NCBI GenBank assembly: GCA_937960895.1
Contig: CALCJD010000018.1
Coordinates: 30,956-94,955, forward strand
Reading direction: 5' to 3'
Length of the DNA stretch: 64,000 nucleotides
From: an uncultured Spartobacteria bacterium
Lineage (GTDB): Bacteria; Verrucomicrobiota; Verrucomicrobiia; Chthoniobacterales; Terrimicrobiaceae
Below the pieces are notes generated by a model that ran no database searches, was not told the origin of the DNA, and was given only the letters and a program-made list of their open reading frames with translations. This document shows, piece after piece, positions 8,404 to 15,952 of the stretch; the stretch's first letter is position 1, and each line of letters starts with the position of its first letter. Both the position numbers and the translations under genes were made by a program.

Positions 8404-9312
8404 ATGTCTGTTTTAATTGTCGGTTCAATTGCGCTTGATGACATCAAAACGCCCCTGGAGGAGCACAAAAATCTCCTGGGCGGCTCCGCGTCGTACGGCT
8501 CCATTGCCGCCAGCTTTTTCAGTCCCGTCAATCTGGTGGGCATTGTGGGCACCGATTTCCCGGAGGAACACATCACGCTGTTCAAACAACGGAAAATCGA
8601 TCTCACCGGCCTGCAGATCGTCAAGGGGGAAACCTTCCGGTGGTCGGGCGAATACATGTGGGACCTCAACACCCGCGAGACCCGCTCGGTGGCCCTGAAT
8701 GTGTTCGAACATTTCAATCCCGTCCTGCCGGAGAGCTACAAGGAGACGCCGATCGTTCTCCTGGCCAACATCGCGCCGGACCTCCAGCACCACGTGCTCG
8801 ACCAGGTGAAGCAGCCCCGCTTTGTCATCGCCGACACGATGGACCTCTGGATCAACATCGCCAAACAACGCCTGGTGGAACTGCTGGCCCGTGTGCACAT
8901 GCTGATCCTGAACGACAGCGAGGCGCGCCAGCTCACCGAGGAAACCAGCCTCATCCGGGCCGGACGCAAACTGCGGGAAATGGGGCCGCAGTTTGTCGCC
9001 GTCAAGAAGGGCGAACACGGCTGCCTGCTCTTTGGTCCCCAAGGACAGTTCTTCAGCTGTCCGGCTTATCCGTTGGAGGACATCCACGACCCGACCGGGG
9101 CGGGGGATACCTTTGCGGGCGGTCTGGCCGGCTATCTTGCCGCGGCCGCGGAGGAAATCACCTTTGACCGCCTGCGCAAGGCCGTCGTTTATGGCAGCGC
9201 GCTCGCCAGCTACAACGTGGAGGCGTTCAGCCTGGAGCGGCTCAAGACGGTCACGCCCGCGTTGATCGAGGAACGGTATGAAACGTTCCGCGGCATGAGC
9301 CGGATTGCCTGA
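8404..9312 (+). CDS. PfkB family carbohydrate kinase
   Basis: The ATG at 8404 gives 302 residues. It opens with VLIVGSIALDDI and a GGSASYGSIAAS segment that matches the first PfkB signature (substrate-binding Gly-Gly). The C-terminal signature HDPTGAGDTFAGG (229-241) contains the anion hole and catalytic base Asp235. The ribokinase fold phosphorylates sugars or nucleosides; NVFEHFNP and the short lid are not diagnostic of one substrate. It is divergent from the lyase gene and may act in the same sugar-use programme. A perfect U-less hairpin (9331-9355) lies just after the stop. Confidence 0.88.
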   Translation: MSVLIVGSIALDDIKTPLEEHKNLLGGSASYGSIAASFFSPVNLVGIVGTDFPEEHITLFKQRKIDLTGLQIVKGETFRWSGEYMWDLNTRETRSVALNVFEHFNPVLPESYKETPIVLLANIAPDLQHHVLDQVKQPRFVIADTMDLWINIAKQRLVELLARVHMLILNDSEARQLTEETSLIRAGRKLREMGPQFVAVKKGEHGCLLFGPQGQFFSCPAYPLEDIHDPTGAGDTFAGGLAGYLAAAAEEITFDRLRKAVVYGSALASYNVEAFSLERLKTVTPALIEERYETFRGMSRIA

Positions 9313-9330
9313 CCGGTTCGGAATCGGAGT

Positions 9331-9355
9331 GACGCCGGGACGCGGTCCCGGCGTC
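9331..9355. terminator. perfect 11-bp hairpin between convergent genes, U-less
   Basis: GACGCCGGGAC pairs perfectly with GTCCCGGCGTC around a 3-base GCG loop. It fills the 44-bp gap between the PfkB gene (plus) and the response regulator gene (minus), as expected for a shared bidirectional terminator, but no T-run is present on either side. Confidence 0.5.
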
Positions 9356-9356
9356 G

Positions 9357-9740
9357 CTACACCGCCCGGGCGATTTTTTGCAGGGCGGAAACATCGACCG
9401 GCTTGAGCAGATAGGCGTCAAATCCGGCGGCCAGGGAGCGTTCCTTCACCTCCTGAGGATCCCAGCCGGTGACCGCGACAAGGCGGACCTTGGACGCCCA
9501 GGGTTGGGCGCGGATGACACCGCAGGTGTCATAACCGTCGAGTTTGGGCATGCTGATGTCGAGGAGCATCAGGTCGGGCTGAAACGTCGCCGCCTTGCGC
9601 AGTCCGTCGATGCCGTCATTGGCCACCTCGGTTTCGTAGCCGAAGGATTTCAGCATCATTTCCAGGGTGCGGGCGGTTTCCTCCTGATCGTCAACGACCA
9701 GGGCTTTCAAACGGACGGGGGAGTTGGGTGCGTCGGGCAT
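9357..9740 (-). CDS. single-domain response regulator (receiver only)
   Basis: The gene encodes one receiver domain and no output domain. With the ATG at 9740 it has 127 residues; an upstream ATG at 9809 would add 23 non-conserved residues. The acidic pocket is VVDDQE (16-20), the phospho-acceptor is Asp61 in LMLLDISMPKLDGYD, the switch Thr lies in VAVTG and the Lys in LLKPVD. Such CheY/Spo0F-like proteins relay phosphate or act through protein contacts. It lies near the phytochrome and hybrid kinase cluster and could be a partner, but a DUF1328 gene on the opposite strand lies between them. Confidence 0.85.
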   Translation of the reverse strand: MPDAPNSPVRLKALVVDDQEETARTLEMMLKSFGYETEVANDGIDGLRKAATFQPDLMLLDISMPKLDGYDTCGVIRAQPWASKVRLVAVTGWDPQEVKERSLAAGFDAYLLKPVDVSALQKIARAV

Positions 9741-10003
9741 GGAAACGATTTCGATTTCTGAAGGGGGGGCGGATGGGTCTGAGCGACAGGGATTTTGGAA
9801 CCCATCCATTCAGGGGTCGGTTTGCGATTCCCCGGTGATGCTGTTCACCGTTTCCAGAGGGCGGGGAGGAATTTTTGCGGGGTTGGCTCCGGCGAGCCGA
9901 CGGCACGCCCTGTCGTCGAAACATTTGCCGGCGTCCGTCCCGTCCTTCATGACCAAGGGAGAACCTGTTTTCACGAACGAAAAGGAGAAACCCTCAACCG
10001 GGG

Positions 10004-10010
10004 AAGGAGG
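10004..10010 (+). promoter_or_regulatory. consensus Shine-Dalgarno of the DUF1328 gene
   Basis: AAGGAGG lies six bases before the ATG at 10017. This is the only near-perfect ribosome binding site at good spacing noticed in the window; most other starts lack one. It suggests a high translation rate for this small membrane protein. Confidence 0.8.
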
Positions 10011-10016
10011 TTAATC

Positions 10017-10181
10017 ATGCTTCACTACACCATCGTCTTTCTGGTTGTTGCGCTGATCGCGGGAGTGTTGGGCTTCGTGGGAATTGCAGGTGTCGCGGCG
10101 GAAATCGCCAAGATCCTGTTCTTCCTTTTCATTGTCCTGTTCATCGTCTCGTTGTTCATCGGGCGGCGTCCGCCCGCCTAG
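10017..10181 (+). CDS. DUF1328 family small membrane protein
   Basis: This 54-residue peptide has two hydrophobic segments, HYTIVFLVVALIAGVLGF (3-20) and ILFFLFIVLFIVSLFIG (about 33-49), joined by a GIAGVAAEIAK turn, and ends in RRPPA. That is the layout of DUF1328 (YtjA-type) proteins, small inner-membrane proteins often induced by stress or in stationary phase in other bacteria. The start is fixed by a consensus AAGGAGG six bases upstream. It stands alone, flanked by convergent and divergent signalling genes, with an 8-bp stem (10200-10207 / 10219-10226) after it. Confidence 0.88.
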   Translation: MLHYTIVFLVVALIAGVLGFVGIAGVAAEIAKILFFLFIVLFIVSLFIGRRPPA

Positions 10182-10244
10182 CGCCGCAGGGGTGGGCCCC
10201 GGCAGGCGGATTGTTCCGGCCTGTCGCGGGCGCACCTGGCGGAC

Positions 10245-11804
10245 TCAATCGAGAATCGTTTTCAGGACCTCCTCCAGCTTGTGCCAGTCCACGGGCTTGG
10301 TGAGGTGATGGGAGAAACCCGCCGAGTGCGAACGGTCCACATCGTGCTCCATGCCAAATCCGCTGAGGGCGATGCCGGGCACGGGCCGGTCCGCCGCGAT
10401 TTGCGACATCAACTCGGTGCCGTGCCCGTCGGGCAGGCCGATGTCGCTGATGACACAGTCGATCTTTTCCCGCCGGAAGATTTCCATGGCGTGGGAAATG
10501 GAGCCGGCCAGGTGGACGCGATAGCCCTGGCGTTCGAGGATGAGTTCCAGCAGCGTGGCGGTGTCCGCGTGATCCTCGACGAGCAGGACCGTGGCGGAGT
10601 GGGAGGGCGCGGAAGTCGGAGTGGCGGGTGTGAGGTTGGACACCGGATTTGCCGGTTCCGGAGCGTGCACACACGGCAGTTCCACCACAAAGCGGGCGCC
10701 CTTCTCTGCGCTCTCTGCGCGGATGCTTCCCTGGTGGGCCTCGACGAGGGCTTTGGAGATGGCGAGTCCCAATCCGAGACCGCCGTAGCGCCGGGTGATG
10801 GTGGCGTGGCCCTGTTCGAAGGCGTCGAAAATTTTCTCCTGCAATCCGGGTTCGATGCCGATACCGGTGTCGGTGACCGAGATCTCGATGGTGCCCTCCG
10901 GGAGATCGCGGGTGGCGATGCGGATGTCGCCGCCGGCCGGGGTGAATTTGACCGCGTTCTTGAGGAGGTTCCAAAAGACCTGCTGGAGTCGCGCCGGATC
11001 GGCTTCGACGTGGGGCTGCGTGGCGGTGAAGCCGAGTTCCAGACGGAGCCGTTTCTTGCGGACGTCCTCCTCGCAGGTTTCGACGGCATGGCGGAGAACG
11101 CCGTGGACGTCGATGCGCCGCGCGTTCACGTCCAGCTTGCCCCGGGAGATGCGGGTGAGGTCCAGCATGTCGTCGATGAGCCGGGCCTCGAGTTCGATGT
11201 TGCGGCGGATGATGGCGAAGATTTCACGCACCTCCTCCGGGGTGGCCTGGTCGATGCGGGGATTGCTGACCGCCGCCAGCACGGGGGTGAGGGGCGTCCG
11301 CAACTCGTGGGACAGGGCGGCGAGAAACTGATCCTTGCGCGCATTGGCCTCCCGGGCCTCCTGAAACAAGCGTTCCATCTCAATGCGCTGCTCGTCCAGC
11401 AGGCGCTCGGTCTGCGCCTTGTAAATGGCGCCTTCGACGGTGCGCTGGAGCACGTCGGGATTGAGGCGGTCCTTGACCAGATAATCCTGCACGCCGGCCT
11501 TCATCACGGTGACGGCGATGGTTTCGTTGCCGGTGCCGGTGAGCATGACCACCGGAAAAACCCGCGGCCCGCCGATGTCGGCCAGTTCCCGGAGGAATTC
11601 CACGCCGTTTCCGTCATGCAAATGATAGTCGAGCAGGATGCAGTCCGGGTTGGTCCGCCTCACCATCTCGAGCGCTCCGTCGAGCGCGTTGTGTTCAAAA
11701 AATTCGTATTCGTGGGTGAGGCTGCGTGCCAGATGGCGGCGGCAGGTTTCCCGATCGATGTCGTTGTCGTCGAGGATCAGGATTTTGCGTGGAGGCGGCT
11801 GCAT
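10245..11804 (-). CDS. hybrid histidine kinase, REC-HisKA-HATPase-REC
   Basis: This 519-residue soluble protein begins with a receiver domain (about 6-130; acceptor Asp59 in ILLDYHLHDG), continues through a helix (130-155) into a HisKA domain with His166 in LAALSHELRTPL, an HATPase with the N-box FWNLLKNAVKF (277-287), DTGIG (312-316) and GGLGLGLAIS (341-350), then a linker and a second receiver (about 405-519; Asp454 in VISDIGLPDG). No membrane segment or sensory domain is seen, so input probably arrives as phosphate on the first receiver. It lies 78 bp downstream of the bacteriophytochrome on the same strand, so it is a candidate light-signal relay. Confidence 0.9.
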   Translation of the reverse strand: MQPPPRKILILDDNDIDRETCRRHLARSLTHEYEFFEHNALDGALEMVRRTNPDCILLDYHLHDGNGVEFLRELADIGGPRVFPVVMLTGTGNETIAVTVMKAGVQDYLVKDRLNPDVLQRTVEGAIYKAQTERLLDEQRIEMERLFQEAREANARKDQFLAALSHELRTPLTPVLAAVSNPRIDQATPEEVREIFAIIRRNIELEARLIDDMLDLTRISRGKLDVNARRIDVHGVLRHAVETCEEDVRKKRLRLELGFTATQPHVEADPARLQQVFWNLLKNAVKFTPAGGDIRIATRDLPEGTIEISVTDTGIGIEPGLQEKIFDAFEQGHATITRRYGGLGLGLAISKALVEAHQGSIRAESAEKGARFVVELPCVHAPEPANPVSNLTPATPTSAPSHSATVLLVEDHADTATLLELILERQGYRVHLAGSISHAMEIFRREKIDCVISDIGLPDGHGTELMSQIAADRPVPGIALSGFGMEHDVDRSHSAGFSHHLTKPVDWHKLEEVLKTILD

Positions 11805-11882
11805 GACTTCAAAATATCGGACGGGTGCGGAAAACGGACGGGTCTTTCGGTTGCGGGGGAGCTGTGGAGGGGTGGGGAGGGT

Positions 11883-14039
11883 TCATGTCAGCGTGAAACA
11901 AAATGTCGAACCTTGCTCCGGGACCGATTCCACCCAGATGCGACCGCCGTGGCGTTCGACGATGTTTTTGACGATGGCGAGTCCGGCTCCGGTTCCGTTT
12001 CCGAATTCGCCGGCGGCGTGGAGGCGGCGAAAGATTTGAAAGATGGCCTCCCGGTGTTTTTCGCGGATCCCGATGCCGTTATCCTGCACGCGATAGACGG
12101 GTCCGCGTTCGCTTTCGGTCCAGTCGATGAGGATCCGTTTTTCCGGGCGGAGGTTGTATCGTGCGGCGTTGGTGACCAGATTGCCGAAGACCTCCCGGAC
12201 GAGCACGGCGTCGCAGATGGCGGCCGGCAGGGGGCGCGCCCGGATCACCTCCACGCCTTCGAGAGCGGTGGCGTGGGATTCGAGCACGTCGTCCAGCAGG
12301 CGGTCGAGTTCCACCGTGGCGGGCAGGATTTCCATGCGTCCCACATGGGCGAAATGGTTGAGCGTTTTGAGCAGTTCCTCGGAGCGTGTGGCCAGGGCGC
12401 CGATGGTTTGCAGTTTGCGGTGGGCTTCGTCGGGCAGGGTGGTTCCGTGGTCCTCGAGGAGGAACCTGGCGTAGTTGAGGATGCCGCGCAGGGGTTCCCT
12501 GAGGTCGTGGGAGGCGACGTGGGCGAAGGAGTTCAGATCGGAGTTTTTCTTCTCGAGCTCGGCGTTGAGGCTGATGAGACGTTCCGTGCGACGGAGCACG
12601 AGGGCGTTGATGGCATTGCGCAATTCCCGGGCGCCCTGCAATTCCGTCTCGTTCCAAGGGAGGGATTTTCCCCGGATGATCTGCTTCCAGGCGGCGAAGG
12701 ATTTGCGCGGATGGAGTCCGTCGAGGTCCTTGGGTTTTTCGGGATCGCCGGCCCAGGTGATGGTGGTGGGGGTTTCCGGCCGGAACCACAGGACGTAGTG
12801 CGGTTCGACGCGGGAGAGTTTGACGGCGAGGAGACCGCTGGCGATCGCGGTCCAATCCCGGGCGGGGGGAAATTCCGTCCCCAGGGAATCCGTCACAAAA
12901 AGCGGATTCAGTTCGCAGGTGGTCAGCCATCCGGTCAACGCCCGCACCTGCGCCTCCGAGGGCGTGTCGCCCAGCAAGGTGAGCCGTCCGGCGGCGAGGA
13001 TGGCGGCGCCTCCGGCGTTCATGAAACGCAGGAGGTGGGGAGTGTACTTGACGAGTGCGTCGATGAAATTCTGCTCCTGCGCGAGGAAGTCGAAAAACCG
13101 CGTCTGGACGCCGGCCGCCCCGGCATGTTCGGCCAGGCGCCGGGCCTGCAGCTTGGCCGAGATTTCGCGCGAGGCGAACTGGCCGAAGATTTCACAGGCC
13201 GCCCGCGTGGCGTGGGGAACGAAGAGGGGCGTCCGATGATGGCAGGCGATCAGTCCCCACAACTCCCCGTCGTGGGTGAGGGAAATCGACATGGAGGCCC
13301 GCACGTCCATGTTGCGCAGGTAGGCAAGGTGGAGCGGGGAGACGCTGCGCAGGGTGGAAAAACTGAGGTCGAGCGGCTGTCCGGTCAGCGGATTCACCCG
13401 AGGTTCGATCGGAACCGGGGTGTAGGCCGCATCGGGAATGAGCCGGATGCGGTTTTTGCGATAAAGGGCGCGCGCCTGTTCGGGAATGTCGGACGCGGGA
13501 AAATGGTGGCCGAGATAGGAAGTGACCGGGGCGGTGAGGCATTCCCCAACCACCTCGCCGTGCCAGTCGCGGTCGAAGCGATACACCATCACACGCTCAA
13601 ACCCGGTGAAGCGGGCCACAAAGCGGGCGATGGCGCCGAAGAGGTCCGGCAGGTCGGCGGAGGCGGTCAGTTCGGCAAACCCCTCCTGAAGCGTTCGGGC
13701 GTGTCCGGAGAAGGAACGCGACCCGGCGGGCTCCAGTTCCACGATCATCAGGTGATCCCGCCGGTGGACAATGACGTCGTAGGTGCGGCCCTGTCGTGTC
13801 AGGGAAAACGGGGTGTCCATCGCGCCGGCGAGGGCTTTCCGGATGGTGGCGTCGCCAAAAATCTGCTCCGGCGTTTTGTGCAGAAGGTCCTCCGGACCGG
13901 AGGCCAGCACTCCGGCGGCGTTGGCGCTCGCCTGATGGCAGAGACCGTCGGATTCGCCAAAGGCGAGCAGGACCCCATGGGGCTGAATGGCGCCCGGGAT
14001 GTGAATCGGCTCCCGGCTGCAGGTCTCCAGATCACTCAC
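11883..14039 (-). CDS. bphP: bacteriophytochrome histidine kinase
   Basis: Started at the GTG that overlaps the bphO stop (GTGA), the protein has 718 residues, a normal length. The photosensory core is complete. A PAS domain carries Cys7 in the LETCSREPIHIPG context, the usual covalent biliverdin site. The GAF domain has PASDIP (181-186). The PHY domain has PRKSF (444-448) in the tongue. A HisKA domain carries His511 in VASHDLREPLRG, and an HATPase domain ends the protein with DNGIGI and GAGLAIVKNI. It should switch red/far-red absorbing states and autophosphorylate. Gene order bphO-bphP followed by a receiver-containing kinase supports a light-signalling operon. Confidence 0.94.
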   Translation of the reverse strand: MSDLETCSREPIHIPGAIQPHGVLLAFGESDGLCHQASANAAGVLASGPEDLLHKTPEQIFGDATIRKALAGAMDTPFSLTRQGRTYDVIVHRRDHLMIVELEPAGSRSFSGHARTLQEGFAELTASADLPDLFGAIARFVARFTGFERVMVYRFDRDWHGEVVGECLTAPVTSYLGHHFPASDIPEQARALYRKNRIRLIPDAAYTPVPIEPRVNPLTGQPLDLSFSTLRSVSPLHLAYLRNMDVRASMSISLTHDGELWGLIACHHRTPLFVPHATRAACEIFGQFASREISAKLQARRLAEHAGAAGVQTRFFDFLAQEQNFIDALVKYTPHLLRFMNAGGAAILAAGRLTLLGDTPSEAQVRALTGWLTTCELNPLFVTDSLGTEFPPARDWTAIASGLLAVKLSRVEPHYVLWFRPETPTTITWAGDPEKPKDLDGLHPRKSFAAWKQIIRGKSLPWNETELQGARELRNAINALVLRRTERLISLNAELEKKNSDLNSFAHVASHDLREPLRGILNYARFLLEDHGTTLPDEAHRKLQTIGALATRSEELLKTLNHFAHVGRMEILPATVELDRLLDDVLESHATALEGVEVIRARPLPAAICDAVLVREVFGNLVTNAARYNLRPEKRILIDWTESERGPVYRVQDNGIGIREKHREAIFQIFRRLHAAGEFGNGTGAGLAIVKNIVERHGGRIWVESVPEQGSTFCFTLT

Positions 14040-14620
14040 AGGGCGGCCTCCGCCCGCGATCCGATCCAGCGCGCCAGGCTGGAGAATGTTTCCTCCGCGG
14101 CGCGCACGGTGGCGTCGTGATGCGGATTCCGGCGTCCGAATTCCTCCAGCGCTTCGCAGAAGACCCGCCACTGGGTTCCCACCTTGTCCCCGTAACTGGC
14201 GAAAAACCGGCGGGCTTCGGGAGGGATGGGACTGCGGGCCAGCCAGGCGGAAATCTGCCGTCCTCCCAGCGTGGCGCCCTCCAGAACGTAGGCGCAGCCG
14301 AAGGCCTCGGCGGCATTGCGCGGAGAAGGGCCGTCCTCGCAGAGGGGCAGGGCCACAATGTCGCCCGGGTCCGTTCCCAACGCCGCCAGGTCCTGCGAAA
14401 GCCAGGCCGTTTTGCGGCGGGCGACGGGATCGTACCCCCAGTCCGCCAATCCTGACAACCGCTCCAGACGGAGCTCCAGCGGGGCATAAAAGCCGAGAAA
14501 TTTTTCCAGGAGTTCGCGGTAGGCGGCCACATCCCGGATTCGCTCCTCCATGGCCAGTTGTTCCTCCAACTGCCGGTGGGCGCGACGGGACCGTTCACGG
14601 AGCAGGGAAAGCAGGGACAT
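14036..14620 (-). CDS. bphO: biliverdin-producing heme oxygenase
   Basis: This 194-residue protein fits the bacterial BphO-type heme oxygenase family, which opens heme to biliverdin, the phytochrome chromophore. The proximal heme ligand is probably His15 in RSRRAHRQLEEQ. The distal-helix region is AYVLEGATLGGRQIS, the Gly-rich kink typical of heme oxygenases. The stop codon overlaps the GTG start of bphP, so enzyme and apoprotein are likely made in step. A GGCATTCC inverted repeat lies 26 bases upstream of the start. Confidence 0.9.
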   Translation of the reverse strand: MSLLSLLRERSRRAHRQLEEQLAMEERIRDVAAYRELLEKFLGFYAPLELRLERLSGLADWGYDPVARRKTAWLSQDLAALGTDPGDIVALPLCEDGPSPRNAAEAFGCAYVLEGATLGGRQISAWLARSPIPPEARRFFASYGDKVGTQWRVFCEALEEFGRRNPHHDATVRAAEETFSSLARWIGSRAEAAL

Positions 14621-14645
14621 GACCCCAACCTACCGGCCTCGTACG

Positions 14646-14665
14646 GGCATTCCAGCGGGAATGCC
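14646..14665. repeat. inverted repeat upstream of bphO
   Basis: GGCATTCC (14646-14653) and GGAATGCC (14658-14665) form a perfect 8-bp inverted repeat with a 4-base spacer in the 208-bp divergent spacer between bphO and nuoB. It could be an operator for the bphO-bphP operon or a leader hairpin. No other gene is visible in 14621-14828. Confidence 0.4.
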
Positions 14666-14828
14666 GATCGTGCATCAGGTTTGACTCTGACCTCCGCATC
14701 GGGGCGGCGCGTGGAAGGGCCCCGGGGAGGGAGCCGGGGGGCGGGAACGGTCCGGGTCGTGGAAAAACAACCCGAAAGCGCAACAATTTTGCGCTTGCCG
14801 GTTCCTCAAAGGAAAATAGGTTGCCAGC

Positions 14829-15350
14829 ATGAGTTTAACCAACCCAGTCGCCTACGACTCGAAGGTCGAGGGGAATGTCATTTTCACACGGGTCGACGCC
14901 GCCATTAACTGGATGCGTGGCAACTCCTTGTGGCCGATGCCCATGGGATTGGCCTGCTGCGCCATCGAATTGATGGCCGCCTCTTCATCGCGTTTCGACA
15001 TTTCGCGATTCGGCGCCGAGGTCATGCGCTTTTCTCCACGCCAGAGCGACGTCATGATCGTTGCCGGCACCGTCACCTACAAGATGGCGTATGCCGTCAA
15101 ACGCATCTGGGATCAGATGCCGGAACCCAAATGGTGCATCGCCATGGGCGCCTGCGCCTCCAGTGGGGGCATGTACCGCAGCTACGCCGTCCTTCAGGGG
15201 ATCGACAATCTGATTCCCGTGGATGTCTACATTTCCGGCTGTCCGCCGCGCCCGGAAGCCCTGCTCGACGGCCTCATGCGCCTTCAGCACAAGATCATGG
15301 GCGAGCACGCCCTTGCCGACCAGAAAAAGGCCCTTGCCGAGACCCTATGA
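14829..15350 (+). CDS. nuoB: NADH-quinone oxidoreductase subunit B
   Basis: This 173-residue protein is the complex I subunit that carries iron-sulfur cluster N2, the last electron carrier before quinone. The four ligands are visible: Cys43-Cys44 in GLACCAIEL, Cys109 in MGACASSGGM and Cys138 in SGCPPRPEALLDG. Length and motifs are normal. It overlaps nuoC by ATGA. Neither nuoA upstream nor nuoD-N downstream is present in the window, so the complex I genes must be split in this genome or this is a second, partial set. Confidence 0.95.
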   Translation: MSLTNPVAYDSKVEGNVIFTRVDAAINWMRGNSLWPMPMGLACCAIELMAASSSRFDISRFGAEVMRFSPRQSDVMIVAGTVTYKMAYAVKRIWDQMPEPKWCIAMGACASSGGMYRSYAVLQGIDNLIPVDVYISGCPPRPEALLDGLMRLQHKIMGEHALADQKKALAETL

Positions 15351-15952
15351 GCGACCCTGTCAGCCGCCTGAAAGAAAAGTTTCCCAACGACATCCTCTCG
15401 ACCGTCGAGTTCCGCGGGGAGACCACGCTGTCCGTCAAACTGGAGAGCCTCGTGGAAATCTGTCGTTTCTGCCGCGACGAACTGGGCTTCGACTATCTTG
15501 TCGACATCTCGAGCATCGACCACTTCGGGAGCTATCCGCGCTTCGAGATGGTGTATGAGCTCTGCGTCCTGTCCGCCGGGCGGCACCTCCGTCTCAAGGC
15601 GCTCCTGCCCGACGATGTCAATCCCGTCGCTCCGTCCGTCGTGTCGCTCTGGCCGACCGCCGACTGGCACGAACGGGAGGTTTACGACATGATGGGAATC
15701 CGTTTCGACGGGCATCCCGACCTGCGCCGGATTCTCATGTGGGAGGGATATCCGTATCACCCCCTGCGCAAGGACTTTCCCCTAGCGGGCAAGCCGAGCG
15801 AGGTGCCCAATGTGGCCTTCAGCGAGCCGGCCCCGCTGGCCGGCGGTCCGTTTGTCACGGTGCCGACCGACGGCACCACCCAGGTGCGCGAGCCGAGGGC
15901 CCGCCGCGCCGGGGATCTGCCGCCCCGGGAAAAATTTCTCACGGAACCTTGA
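15347..15952 (+). CDS. nuoC: NADH-quinone oxidoreductase subunit C
   Basis: This 201-residue protein starts in an ATGA overlap with nuoB. It is the 30-kDa complex I subunit that scaffolds the peripheral arm. The family hallmark is the ASVWPTADWHEREVYDMMGI-like stretch, here SLWPTADWHEREVYDM followed by GIRFDGHPDLRRILM and YPYHPLRKDFPL. The end, with many Arg and Pro residues, is less conserved. The stop overlaps a TTG start of rnd, so nuoB, nuoC and rnd look translationally coupled although rnd is functionally unrelated. Confidence 0.93.
   Translation: MSDPVSRLKEKFPNDILSTVEFRGETTLSVKLESLVEICRFCRDELGFDYLVDISSIDHFGSYPRFEMVYELCVLSAGRHLRLKALLPDDVNPVAPSVVSLWPTADWHEREVYDMMGIRFDGHPDLRRILMWEGYPYHPLRKDFPLAGKPSEVPNVAFSEPAPLAGGPFVTVPTDGTTQVREPRARRAGDLPPREKFLTEP

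Noticed and set aside
10281..14120. A 1279-codon open frame on the plus strand antisense to the hybrid kinase and bacteriophytochrome
   Set aside because: It spans two well-defined minus-strand genes and the gap between them, and its translation has no recognisable domain. It is a by-product of high GC and codon bias in the real genes.
14646..14665. Possible tRNA or small structured RNA between bphO and nuoB
   Set aside because: Only one simple 8-bp inverted repeat is present; no cloverleaf or CCA-like end can be formed.
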